Of a stretch of 14,247 bases of DNA, positions 1 through 7,283 are shown one piece after another; the first letter of the stretch is position 1; each line of letters opens with the position of its first letter. The stretch lies in the NCBI GenBank assembly GCA_964540165.1, contig CAZILU010000085.1:1-14247 (forward strand), in the 5' to 3' direction. The notes under the pieces were generated by a model that was not told where the DNA came from, searched no databases, and saw only the letters and a list, made by a program, of their open reading frames with translations. Source of the stretch: Mariniphaga sp964540165 (lineage in GTDB: Bacteria; Bacteroidota; Bacteroidia; Bacteroidales; Prolixibacteraceae). Both the position numbers and the translations under genes were made by a program.

Positions 1-1157
1 TCGACTTCATCTTCAGAAATGAAAATGATTGGGAAAAAGTGCTCTCTTCGACCATAAAAAAGAAGCCGGATGAAATCATCAATGAGCTGATCAGCTCCGA
101 ATTAAAAGGCCGGGGTGGAGCGGGCTTTCCTACCGGATTAAAATGGAAACTTACGGCCGAGGCCAAAGCTCCGGCAAAATATGTCATTTGTAACGCCGAC
201 GAAGGAGAACCGGGAACCTTCAAAGACCGGGAGATTTTGTCAAAAGTTCCATACAAAGTGCTTACAGCTATGGCCGTATGTGGTTACGTAACCGGTGCAA
301 CGGAAGGATTTATCTACCTTCGGGGCGAGTATAAATTTCTGGAAGATGAACTTAACAAAGCGATTGATGAATTTCAATATTACTGTCAGGAGATCAATCT
401 CGATTTCAAAATAAAAATTTTTATGGGTAGCGGAGCTTATATCTGCGGAGAGGAGACTGCCCTGATGGAATCGATGGAAGGACGCCGGGGTGAACCCCGG
501 AACAAACCGCCTTTCCCCACACAGGCAGGGTTCATGAACAAACCGACGGTCGTAAATAACGTAGAGACCCTGGTGCATACCTGGACCATATTTAAATACG
601 GAGCCAAAAAGTTTTACGACCTGGGAGTACAATATTCCCGCGGAACCAAACTCTTCTCCGTTTCGGGTGATACCCCAAAGCCGGGCATCTATGAACTGGA
701 GCTGGGTATGAGTCTTCAGGATTTCGTTTATGAATTTGGAGATGGAGATACCAAAGCCGTTCAGGTAGGCGGAGCCTCCGGATTCCTGGTTCCCCGCAAA
801 AAATTTAAAGATACCGCCATTGGGTACGAAGGGAAACTGGTGGGTATCTCATTGCCTACCGGCGGATCGATGATGCTGTTCAACAGCTCACGTTCGATGT
901 TCAATGTATTAGACAACTACCTCGAATTCTTCCGGGAAGAGTCATGCGGACAGTGTACCCCTTGTCGTGTGGGTTGCCAACAGCTGTTGCTTGGGATCAA
1001 AGCAGTGAAAAGAGGAGAAAAACCGGCATCCTATTTAGATAAACTGCTGAAGCTTACCGAAACCATGCAGCTTACAGCTAAATGCGGGCTCGGACAATCG
1101 GTCGCAAATTCATTCTCATCGATCGTTGAAAATTTCCGTGAGGAGATGATCTATTAA
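1..1157 (+). CDS. hydB: NADH-dependent [FeFe] hydrogenase flavin subunit (NuoF/HydB-like), 5'-truncated
   Basis: NuoF-family diaphorase subunit that should bind FMN and NAD(H) and pass electrons to the hydrogenase encoded next. The open frame runs in from the left edge (first whole codon at 3), and the residues before the GTG at 39 continue the family alignment, so the true start lies upstream. Visible are the FMN-binding GRGGAGFPTGLKW motif (111-149), NADEGEPG (192-215), GAYICGEETAL (435-467) and the N3-type [4Fe-4S] ligands in ESCGQCTPCR (939-968) plus the fourth Cys in KCGLG (1080-1094). It ends at FREEMIY, where plain NuoF ends, so the C-terminal ferredoxin-like domain of Thermotoga-type HydB or HndC is absent. 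Whether an N-terminal thioredoxin-like [2Fe-2S] domain exists cannot be seen. The 17-base gap to hydA implies an operon, with a NuoE-like subunit expected upstream. Family certain; hydrogenase role inferred from the neighbour. Confidence 0.9.
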   Translation, partial: DFIFRNENDWEKVLSSTIKKKPDEIINELISSELKGRGGAGFPTGLKWKLTAEAKAPAKYVICNADEGEPGTFKDREILSKVPYKVLTAMAVCGYVTGATEGFIYLRGEYKFLEDELNKAIDEFQYYCQEINLDFKIKIFMGSGAYICGEETALMESMEGRRGEPRNKPPFPTQAGFMNKPTVVNNVETLVHTWTIFKYGAKKFYDLGVQYSRGTKLFSVSGDTPKPGIYELELGMSLQDFVYEFGDGDTKAVQVGGASGFLVPRKKFKDTAIGYEGKLVGISLPTGGSMMLFNSSRSMFNVLDNYLEFFREESCGQCTPCRVGCQQLLLGIKAVKRGEKPASYLDKLLKLTETMQLTAKCGLGQSVANSFSSIVENFREEMIY

Positions 1158-1174
1158 CATCAAAAATCTGACCA

Positions 1175-2965
1175 ATGGACAAAAAAATAAGTATTACCAT
1201 CAACGGTTTTCCGGTAGAGATCACCAAAGGGAAAACCATATTGGAAGCAGCTGAAAATGAAGGAATAAAAATACCCACCCTCTGTTATCACAAAGACCTC
1301 TGTGTCGCAGGGAACTGCCGTGTTTGCGTGGTTGAAGTGGTCGGACAGAAAAGGCTCTCAGCCGCCTGCGCAACGCCATGCGAAGAGGGCATGGAGATCC
1401 TCACCAACAGCCTCAAGGTGCGAAATTCACGAAAGCACATCATTGAACTTCTGTTAGCCGAACACAATGCCGATTGCACCAAATGTTACCGCAACGGAAA
1501 CTGTGAATTGCAGGTGCTGGCATCGGAGTATAAGATCATGACGCAGGACTTCATCGAGCTGGCGCCGCTGAAGAACTATTCAATCGACATGTTCTCACCC
1601 TCCATCATGAAAGATGACAGCAAATGCATCCGGTGCCAGCGTTGTGTTCGAACCTGTGCTGAGCTGCAGGGTGTTAATGCGCTAACGGTAGCATACAAGG
1701 GTGATAAGATGAAAATTTCCACTTTCTTTGGCAAACCGATGAACGATGTGGTTTGCACCAACTGCGGCCAGTGCGTTAATCACTGCCCAACCGGAGCTCT
1801 GGTTGAACGAAACTACATCGAGGAGGTGTGGACCGCCATTTCTGATCCAACCAAACACGTGGTGGTGCAAACAGCGCCGGCTGTGCGGGTTGGCCTGGGA
1901 GAAGAGATGGGAATGAAACCCGGCGAGCGGGTCACCGGGAAAATGGTTGCGGCACTGAAGCGACTCGGTTTTGACTCGGTTTTGGACACCGACTTCACCG
2001 CCGACCTCACCATTGTGGAAGAGGGTACCGAACTGCTGACCCGTCTGAAAAAAGTGCTGGTCGATAAAGACGAAAAGACCAGGCTTCCCATGGCCACCTC
2101 CTGCTCACCCGGGTGGATCAAGTACATCGAGCACCTCTATCCCGAGTACCTGGATAACCTCTCTACCTGCAAATCGCCACAACAGATGTTTGGGGCCCTG
2201 GTAAAAACCTATTACTCAAAAGCCCGGAACCTCGATCCGGAAAATATTGTCTCCGTATCGATCATGCCATGTACGGCTAAGAAGTACGAAGCACACCGGC
2301 CCGAAATGCATGACAGCGGATACCGCGATGTTGACTTTGTCCTGACAACCCGGGAACTGGCAATCATGATTAAACAAGCCGGCCTCGATTTTGATAAGCT
2401 GACCCCGGCTAAATACGACCGGTTAATGGGAGACTCAACCGGCGCCGGCGTCATCTTCGGAGCCACCGGTGGCGTTATGGAAGCAGCCCTCCGCACGGCA
2501 TACGAGTTAGTCACCGGCAGACCGGTACCTTTCGAAGGCCTGAACATCACCCCCGTCAGAGGTATGGAAGGCGTCAGAAAAGCAACCATTAAAATTGAAA
2601 ATCCACTCGAAGAGTGGAAATTCCTCGATGGTGTTGAACTGAAGTGTGCCGTTGCACACGGCCTGGTTAATGCAAAAAAAGTGATGGATTCCATAAAAGC
2701 AGGCGAAGCTGATTTCCACTTTGTTGAAATTATGGCGTGCCCGGGCGGATGTCTGGGCGGCGGCGGACAACCAATTCCTACAAATCCGGAGATCCGTAAA
2801 AAACGGGCTGAAGCTATCTACGCCGAAGATGCCAACCTGCCCATCCGAAAATCACACGATAATCCGGAAGTCCAAAAACTCTACAAAGACTTCCTTATCG
2901 AACCATTGGGCGAGTTGTCGCACCACCTGCTCCATACTACCTATACAAAAAGAGAGAGATTTTAA
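1175..2965 (+). CDS. hydA: [FeFe] hydrogenase catalytic subunit (HydA/HndD-like), with Ser at an H-cluster ligand position
   Basis: Cytoplasmic iron-only hydrogenase, 596 aa, reversibly reducing protons to H2. Domains in order: plant-type [2Fe-2S] (C37, C48, C51, C65); His-ligated [4Fe-4S] (H97, C101, C104, C110); two ferredoxin [4Fe-4S] clusters (C151, C154, C157, C161 and C194, C197, C200, C204); H-domain. L2 is MPCTAKK with C366; L3 is EIMACPGGCLGG with C522 and C526. L1 reads TSCSPGW (308-314): the proton-relay Cys is present (C310), but the next residue, the cubane ligand C300 in Clostridium CpI, is S311. The S311-to-C366 spacing of 55 matches CpI C300-C355, so the alignment is firm. Proton-path E283, E286 and S330 are kept. 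There is no C-terminal extra [2Fe-2S] domain. ATG at 1175 follows an A-rich leader with no Shine-Dalgarno. The partner is the NuoF-like subunit 17 bases upstream; the maturases HydEFG are not in the window. Confidence 0.95.
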   Translation: MDKKISITINGFPVEITKGKTILEAAENEGIKIPTLCYHKDLCVAGNCRVCVVEVVGQKRLSAACATPCEEGMEILTNSLKVRNSRKHIIELLLAEHNADCTKCYRNGNCELQVLASEYKIMTQDFIELAPLKNYSIDMFSPSIMKDDSKCIRCQRCVRTCAELQGVNALTVAYKGDKMKISTFFGKPMNDVVCTNCGQCVNHCPTGALVERNYIEEVWTAISDPTKHVVVQTAPAVRVGLGEEMGMKPGERVTGKMVAALKRLGFDSVLDTDFTADLTIVEEGTELLTRLKKVLVDKDEKTRLPMATSCSPGWIKYIEHLYPEYLDNLSTCKSPQQMFGALVKTYYSKARNLDPENIVSVSIMPCTAKKYEAHRPEMHDSGYRDVDFVLTTRELAIMIKQAGLDFDKLTPAKYDRLMGDSTGAGVIFGATGGVMEAALRTAYELVTGRPVPFEGLNITPVRGMEGVRKATIKIENPLEEWKFLDGVELKCAVAHGLVNAKKVMDSIKAGEADFHFVEIMACPGGCLGGGGQPIPTNPEIRKKRAEAIYAEDANLPIRKSHDNPEVQKLYKDFLIEPLGELSHHLLHTTYTKRERF

Positions 2966-2984
2966 CCATTAAAAAATTGACGAT

Positions 2985-3012
2985 AATCCGGCATAACCTG
3001 CCGGATTTTTTT
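2985..3012 (+). terminator. Rho-independent terminator after hydA
   Basis: A perfect 8-bp stem AATCCGGC / GCCGGATT (2985-2992 and 3000-3007) with a 7-base loop is followed by a T-rich tail. It lies 20 bases after the hydA stop and ends the hydrogenase operon. The next gene starts only about 11 bases beyond the tail, so some read-through into it is possible. Confidence 0.85.
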
Positions 3013-3022
3013 ATTTTTAACC

Positions 3023-3859
3023 ATGAAACATCCAATCGTTATTTTACTGCTTCTCTCTGCGACAAGCCTGTTCGCACAACCAATAAACATTATCTCTTTT
3101 AACATCCGGTTTAATAATCCCGGCGATGGTGAAAACGCCTGGCCAAACCGAATCGACATGGCAACCGGGCTTCTGCGCTTCCATGATGCCGATATTTTTG
3201 GACTTCAGGAGGCCTTAATCGGACAAATCAGAGACATTCAACAACAGCTTCCTGACTACGGATGGTTTGGTGTTGGAAGGAACGATGGAAAAGAGGGTGG
3301 AGAATTCACCCCGCTATTCTACAGGAAAAGCTGTTTTAACCTATTGGAACACAATACTTTCTGGCTTTCTGAAAAGCCCGGAGAACCCGGAAAAAGCTGG
3401 GATGCAGCTCTCAACCGGATCGTTACCTGGGGTCTGTTTGAACAGATTGCTAATGGCAAACAGTTTTTTGTGTTCAATACTCACTTCGACCATGTCGGCG
3501 TGGAAGCACGAAAAAATTCAGCATTGCTGATAGAAAAAAAGATTCGGGAAATGACACGTAACCGGAATATTCCGGTTTTTGTAACCGGTGATTTTAACCT
3601 GACGCCCGATCAGGAGCCGGTTGTTCTCCTGAAAAAATATCTGAACGACAGTTACGAAGTGACCGCCGAACCACCCTATGGCCCCGAGGGAACGTTTACC
3701 GGGTTTAATCTGAATGCCGATCTCTCCAGCCGGCGCATCGACTATATTTTCGTTAATAGCGCTGTTACTGTGCTGAAATATGCCGCTTTAAGCGACTTCA
3801 AAAATGGACGTTTCCCGTCAGATCACCTACCCGTTTTTATCCGGGCAGAATTTAAATAG
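3023..3859 (+). CDS. Secreted endonuclease/exonuclease/phosphatase-family hydrolase
   Basis: 278-aa member of the metal-dependent EEP fold (DNase I / AP endonuclease / sphingomyelinase superfamily, PF03372). Residues 1-19 are a Sec signal peptide (KH, hydrophobic ILLLLSATSLFA, then AQ), so the product is exported. Motifs follow the family order: SFNIRF with N27; GLQE with metal-binding E63; NTHFDH with H154, D156 and H157; VTGDFN with D190 and N192; RRIDYIF with D240; and the terminal SDHLP with catalytic D267-H268. All expected catalytic residues are present. The substrate cannot be told from sequence: phosphodiesters of nucleic acids, phospholipids or sugar phosphates are all possible for exported Bacteroidota members. 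It stands alone, just after the hydA terminator, with no obvious promoter or terminator of its own. Confidence 0.9.
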   Translation: MKHPIVILLLLSATSLFAQPINIISFNIRFNNPGDGENAWPNRIDMATGLLRFHDADIFGLQEALIGQIRDIQQQLPDYGWFGVGRNDGKEGGEFTPLFYRKSCFNLLEHNTFWLSEKPGEPGKSWDAALNRIVTWGLFEQIANGKQFFVFNTHFDHVGVEARKNSALLIEKKIREMTRNRNIPVFVTGDFNLTPDQEPVVLLKKYLNDSYEVTAEPPYGPEGTFTGFNLNADLSSRRIDYIFVNSAVTVLKYAALSDFKNGRFPSDHLPVFIRAEFK

Positions 3860-3981
3860 GGTGCGATTTATTTTTGACAAGCCGTCGTGCATCTGTTGGC
3901 TCTGAAAAGAAAAAGTACTGAGATTCATTTAAAATCTTATTCGCCACCAGTGAACCAATTTCACGAAGCACCAACAAACCA

Positions 3982-4015
3982 TTTGACAATCAAATCGTTC
4001 TTAATGTTAATTTTA
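3982..4015 (+). promoter_or_regulatory. Possible Bacteroidota-type promoter for serA
   Basis: TTTG (3982-3985) followed after 22 bases by TAATTTTA (4008-4015) matches the Bacteroidota -33 TTTG and -7 TAnnTTTG pattern at all but the last base. It is the only reasonable pair I found in the leader of serA and would give a 5' leader of roughly 90 bases. The motif is short and AT-rich, so chance occurrence is quite possible. Confidence 0.3.
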
Positions 4016-4030
4016 TATTGAAAACTTAAC

Positions 4031-4054
4031 CCTGGCTGATAGGATCAGCTCCGG
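4031..4054 (+). other. Hairpin in the serA leader
   Basis: GCTGAT (4035-4040) and ATCAGC (4044-4049) form a perfect 6-bp inverted repeat around a 3-base AGG loop. Allowing one bulge and one mismatch the pairing extends outward to CC/GG at 4031-4032 and 4053-4054. No T run follows, so it is not a terminator. It sits about 60 bases before the serA ATG and could be an operator or a leader RNA element. The rest of the 3860-4114 gap holds no gene or RNA I can recognise. Confidence 0.3.
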
Positions 4055-4114
4055 ATAAAATCATGATATTTGTCAATTATTTACGAAAAAACAGAACCGA
4101 AAATTTTCAACCAT

Positions 4115-5163
4115 ATGTTTAAGATTAAAACACTCAACAAAATTGACTCCGACGGACTGAGTCTCTTTCAATTAGACAATTACGAAGTTGCCAGTGAATT
4201 TCAAAATCCGGATGCAATCATCCTCCGGAGTTTTAACATGCATGAGATGGACCTCCCCGGAAGTCTGAAAGCCATTGCCCGCGCCGGTGCCGGTGTTAAC
4301 AACATACCGGTTGACAAATGTACCGATCGCGGCATTGTTGTCTTTAACACGCCGGGGGCCAATGCCAACGGAGTAAAAGAGCTGGTCATTGCCGGTCTTT
4401 TGCTGGCTTCGCGCGATATTGCCGAAGGTATTGCATGGTCCCGCTCTCTGGCTGACAAAGGGGATGAAATTCCCAATCTGATTGAACAGGGTAAGAATAA
4501 CTTTGCCGGTCAGGAGATTAAAGGAAAGACACTGGCTGTGATCGGGCTGGGAGCCATCGGTGTTTTAGTAGCCAATGCAGCCAATGCATTAGGTATGAAC
4601 GTTGTTGGCTACGACCCCTATATGTCGGTAAAACAAGCACTTCAACTAAGCAACCAGGTTAAGTGGGTAGAAGGCATCCAATCAATCCTGAGCCAGGCTG
4701 ATTACGTAACACTGAATATACCACTTACGCCGGAAACAAAAAACTACATCAACAAAGAGAAGTTCGGAATGATGAAGCCGGGCGTGCGGATTCTCAATTT
4801 TGCCCGGGGCGGACTGGTCGATCTGGATGCTCTCGAAGATGCCATAAATAGAGGAAAAGTAACTCGTTATGTATCTGATTTCCCAAATGAAAAGATTCTC
4901 CGGATGAAAAATGTGATTCCCATCCCCCACCTGGGAGCCTCCACATGGGAATCAGAAACCAATTGTGCCATCATGGCTGTCAACCAGTTAAAAGATTTCC
5001 TGGAAGATGGAAACATCAAAAACTCGGTCAACTTCCCGGATGCATATATGGAACGAAACGGAAGCGTCAGGATTTTGATTGTCAACCGGAATATTCCAAA
5101 TATGGTTAGTCAGATATCGAGCATCCTGGCCTCCGAAGGACTGAACATCGATCACATGCTGAA
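4115..5163 (+). CDS. serA: D-3-phosphoglycerate dehydrogenase, 3' end lost in assembly gap
   Basis: NAD-dependent D-2-hydroxyacid dehydrogenase that oxidises 3-phosphoglycerate, the first step of serine synthesis; cytoplasmic. ATG at 4115 is preferred because family homology begins there; the frame is also open back to a TTG at 4070, but those 15 residues look unrelated. In the 349 visible residues: N-terminal substrate-domain part with ARAGAGVNNI (55-64); Rossmann motif GLGAIG (144-149); catalytic R231 in NFARGG; probable catalytic E259; H272 in PHLGAST; then the first half of an ACT domain from about residue 317 (VRILIVNRNIPNM), the usual serine-sensing module. About 30-40 residues of the ACT domain, and the stop, are missing where the N run starts. 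Length without the gap fits the roughly 385-aa short PGDH type. No serC is adjacent. Confidence 0.9.
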
Positions 5164-5263
5164 NNNNNNNNNNNNNNNNNNNNNNNNNNNNNNNNNNNNN
5201 NNNNNNNNNNNNNNNNNNNNNNNNNNNNNNNNNNNNNNNNNNNNNNNNNNNNNNNNNNNNNNN
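5164..5263. other. Assembly gap (100 N)
   Basis: Exactly 100 ambiguous bases, the conventional filler for a scaffold gap of unknown size. What is missing must include the end of serA, its stop, any intergenic sequence, and the start of tkt, so the true gap is probably somewhat larger than 100 bases. The frame is kept across it by chance (1 in 3). On the right edge, the GC-rich dyad CACCC GGG GGGTG (5273-5285) may have contributed to the break. Confidence 0.98.
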
Positions 5264-7222
5264 AAATCGGGACACCCGGGGGGTGCCATGGGCGGTGCCG
5301 ACTTTGTTCACATCCTCTATTCTGAATTTTTAAATTACGATCCGTCTGATATGACCTGGGCAAACCGCGACCGGTTTTTCCTGGATCCGGGACATATGTC
5401 TCCCATGCTCTATTCGGTGCTCTCATTAGCCGGATTTTACAGCATGGAGGACCTGGCTAATTTCCGTCAGTGGGGCAGCGTTACACCGGGGCACCCGGAA
5501 CTGGATGTGAACCGTGGGGTTGAAAACACCTCCGGTCCACTGGGGCAGGGCCACACGATGGCTGTCGGAGCTGCCATTGCTGAGCGTTTCTTAGCCAGCC
5601 GCTTTGGCGAATGGATGTCTCATAAGATCTATACTTTTATCTCTGATGGCGGAATCCAGGAGGAGATTTCTCAGGGAGCAGGGCGTATCGCCGGGCACCT
5701 TGGACTGGGAAACCTGATCATGTTTTACGACTCCAACGATATTCAACTTTCGACCACTACAGACGAGGTAACCGGTGAAGATACCGCAAAAAAATACGAA
5801 GCCTGGGGATGGAATGTACTGACTATTAACGGCAACGACCCCGACCAGATCCGGGAGGCTCTGAAAAAGGCGAATGCACAGAACGAAAAACCGACGATCA
5901 TTATTGGCAAAACCATTATGGGTAAAGGTGCCGTAACGGAAGCCGGTGATAACTTCGAGCGGAAAACATCGACCCACGGGATGCCGTTAGGTGAGGCCGG
6001 TGCATCGTTTGCAAAATCCATTGAGAACCTGGGAGGCGATCCTGCCAATCCATTCCGTATTTTCGATGATGTACAGGCACTGTACGATAAAAGAAAAGAG
6101 GCGTTGATCAAGGCCGCCCGCACCAAAAAAGAGGAACAGGCAAAATGGGAAGCAGCCAATCCGGAACAGGCAGCCCGCTGGAAAAGGTTTTTCAGCCATT
6201 CAACACCGGAGTTTGATTTCGCTGCCATTGAACAGAAAGCCAACGTACCCACCCGCGGTGCCTCAGGCGCTGTGTTGGCCGCTATGGCAGGAAAGGTTGA
6301 AAATCTGGTTGTTGCTTCGGCCGACCTCTCCAACTCCGACAAAACCGACGGGTTCCTGAAAAAAACCATTGCCTTTAAAAGAGATGACTTCAGTGGTTCC
6401 TTCCTGCAGGTTGGCGTCAGCGAGTTAACCATGGCTTGCCTGGCCAACGGACTGGCCCTTCACGGAGGTGTCATTCCGGTTTGCGGAACCTTTTTTGTAT
6501 TTTCCGACTATATGAAACCGGCCGTGCGACTGGCTGCCCTGATGGAACTTCCCGTCAAGTATGTCTGGACTCACGATGCTTTCCGTGTAGGAGAAGACGG
6601 CCCTACTCACCAGCCGGTAGAACAGGAAGCCCAGCTGCGCCTCATGGAAAAACTGAAAAACCACAGCCATCAGAACAGCATGCTCGTGCTTCGTCCGGCC
6701 GATGGAAATGAAACAACCGTGGCATGGAAAATGGCGATTGAAAATATCAAAACACCCACCGCACTGATCCTTTCACGCCAGAACGTTGAAAACCTGCCCG
6801 TTTCCGGCAGTGCATACGAGTCGGCACTGCAGGCAGAAAAAGGGGCCTATGTGGTGTTGAAACCTGCCGGCAAACCCGATGTTGTGCTGGTAGCCAGCGG
6901 ATCAGAAGTTGCAACCCTCGTGGAAGGAGCAAAACTGCTCACCGAAAAAGAGGGCCTGAAGGTGCAGGTAGTATCGGCACCCTCGGAAGGGCTGTTCAGA
7001 AATCAACCAAAAGAGTATCAGGAAAGTGTACTGCCCGCCGGTGTTCCACGCTTTGGACTGACCGCAGGACTTCCGGTTACCCTGGCCGGACTGGTAGGCG
7101 AAAACGGAAAAACCTGGGGACTCGAAACCTTTGGGTTTTCTGCTCCCTATAAAATACTTGACGAAAAACTGGGATTCAACGGAGCCAATGTATATAAACA
7201 GGTTACAGAGTTGTTAAAATAG
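5264..7222 (+). CDS. tkt: Transketolase, 5' end lost in assembly gap
   Basis: Thiamine diphosphate enzyme moving two-carbon units between sugar phosphates in the non-oxidative pentose phosphate pathway. The 652 visible residues begin at the SGHPG motif (H4), so only about 25-30 N-terminal residues are missing from a normal full-length protein of about 680. Conserved: H44 (PGHMS), H77 (TPGHPE), GPLGQG (91-96), D128 of the ThDP/Mg motif, N158 in YDSN, H238 (STHGMPLG), catalytic E386, H437 and GEDGPTHQPVEQ (443-454). Two local differences from E. coli: the ThDP motif is SDGGIQEE rather than GDGCMMEG, and the catalytic glutamate lies in GVSEL rather than GVREF. The metal ligands and catalytic Glu remain, so activity is expected. 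It probably follows serA closely; a terminator follows. Confidence 0.95.
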   Translation, partial: KSGHPGGAMGGADFVHILYSEFLNYDPSDMTWANRDRFFLDPGHMSPMLYSVLSLAGFYSMEDLANFRQWGSVTPGHPELDVNRGVENTSGPLGQGHTMAVGAAIAERFLASRFGEWMSHKIYTFISDGGIQEEISQGAGRIAGHLGLGNLIMFYDSNDIQLSTTTDEVTGEDTAKKYEAWGWNVLTINGNDPDQIREALKKANAQNEKPTIIIGKTIMGKGAVTEAGDNFERKTSTHGMPLGEAGASFAKSIENLGGDPANPFRIFDDVQALYDKRKEALIKAARTKKEEQAKWEAANPEQAARWKRFFSHSTPEFDFAAIEQKANVPTRGASGAVLAAMAGKVENLVVASADLSNSDKTDGFLKKTIAFKRDDFSGSFLQVGVSELTMACLANGLALHGGVIPVCGTFFVFSDYMKPAVRLAALMELPVKYVWTHDAFRVGEDGPTHQPVEQEAQLRLMEKLKNHSHQNSMLVLRPADGNETTVAWKMAIENIKTPTALILSRQNVENLPVSGSAYESALQAEKGAYVVLKPAGKPDVVLVASGSEVATLVEGAKLLTEKEGLKVQVVSAPSEGLFRNQPKEYQESVLPAGVPRFGLTAGLPVTLAGLVGENGKTWGLETFGFSAPYKILDEKLGFNGANVYKQVTELLK

Positions 7223-7245
7223 TTTTTCTTCGAAATCATACAGCA

Positions 7246-7280
7246 AAGCACCTTGCAGCAAAAAGCAGGGTGCTTTTTTT
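7246..7280 (+). terminator. Rho-independent terminator after tkt
   Basis: AAGCACCTTGC (7246-7256) pairs with GCAGGGTGCTT (7265-7275) with one T-G wobble and an 8-base loop, followed by a run of T through 7280. It ends the + strand serA/tkt unit. It also lies directly after the stop of the convergent dat gene, but in that direction the tail is poor in T, so it probably serves that strand less well. Confidence 0.88.
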
Positions 7281-7283
7281 GTG

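Noticed and set aside
39..41. GTG as the start of the first gene
   Set aside because: The frame is open to the left edge and the twelve codons before it continue NuoF-family sequence, so this is an internal valine codon.
2212..2694. 160-codon - strand open frame inside hydA
   Set aside because: Antisense shadow of the conserved H-cluster domain.
5743..6447. 234-codon - strand open frame inside transketolase
   Set aside because: Antisense shadow of a strongly conserved coding region; composition is the mirror of the tkt codons and no family is recognisable.
4070..7222. A single 1050-aa SerA-transketolase fusion protein starting at TTG 4070
   Set aside because: It is bridged by 100 N; both parts lack ends that separate genes would have; the TTG adds 15 residues unrelated to the family.
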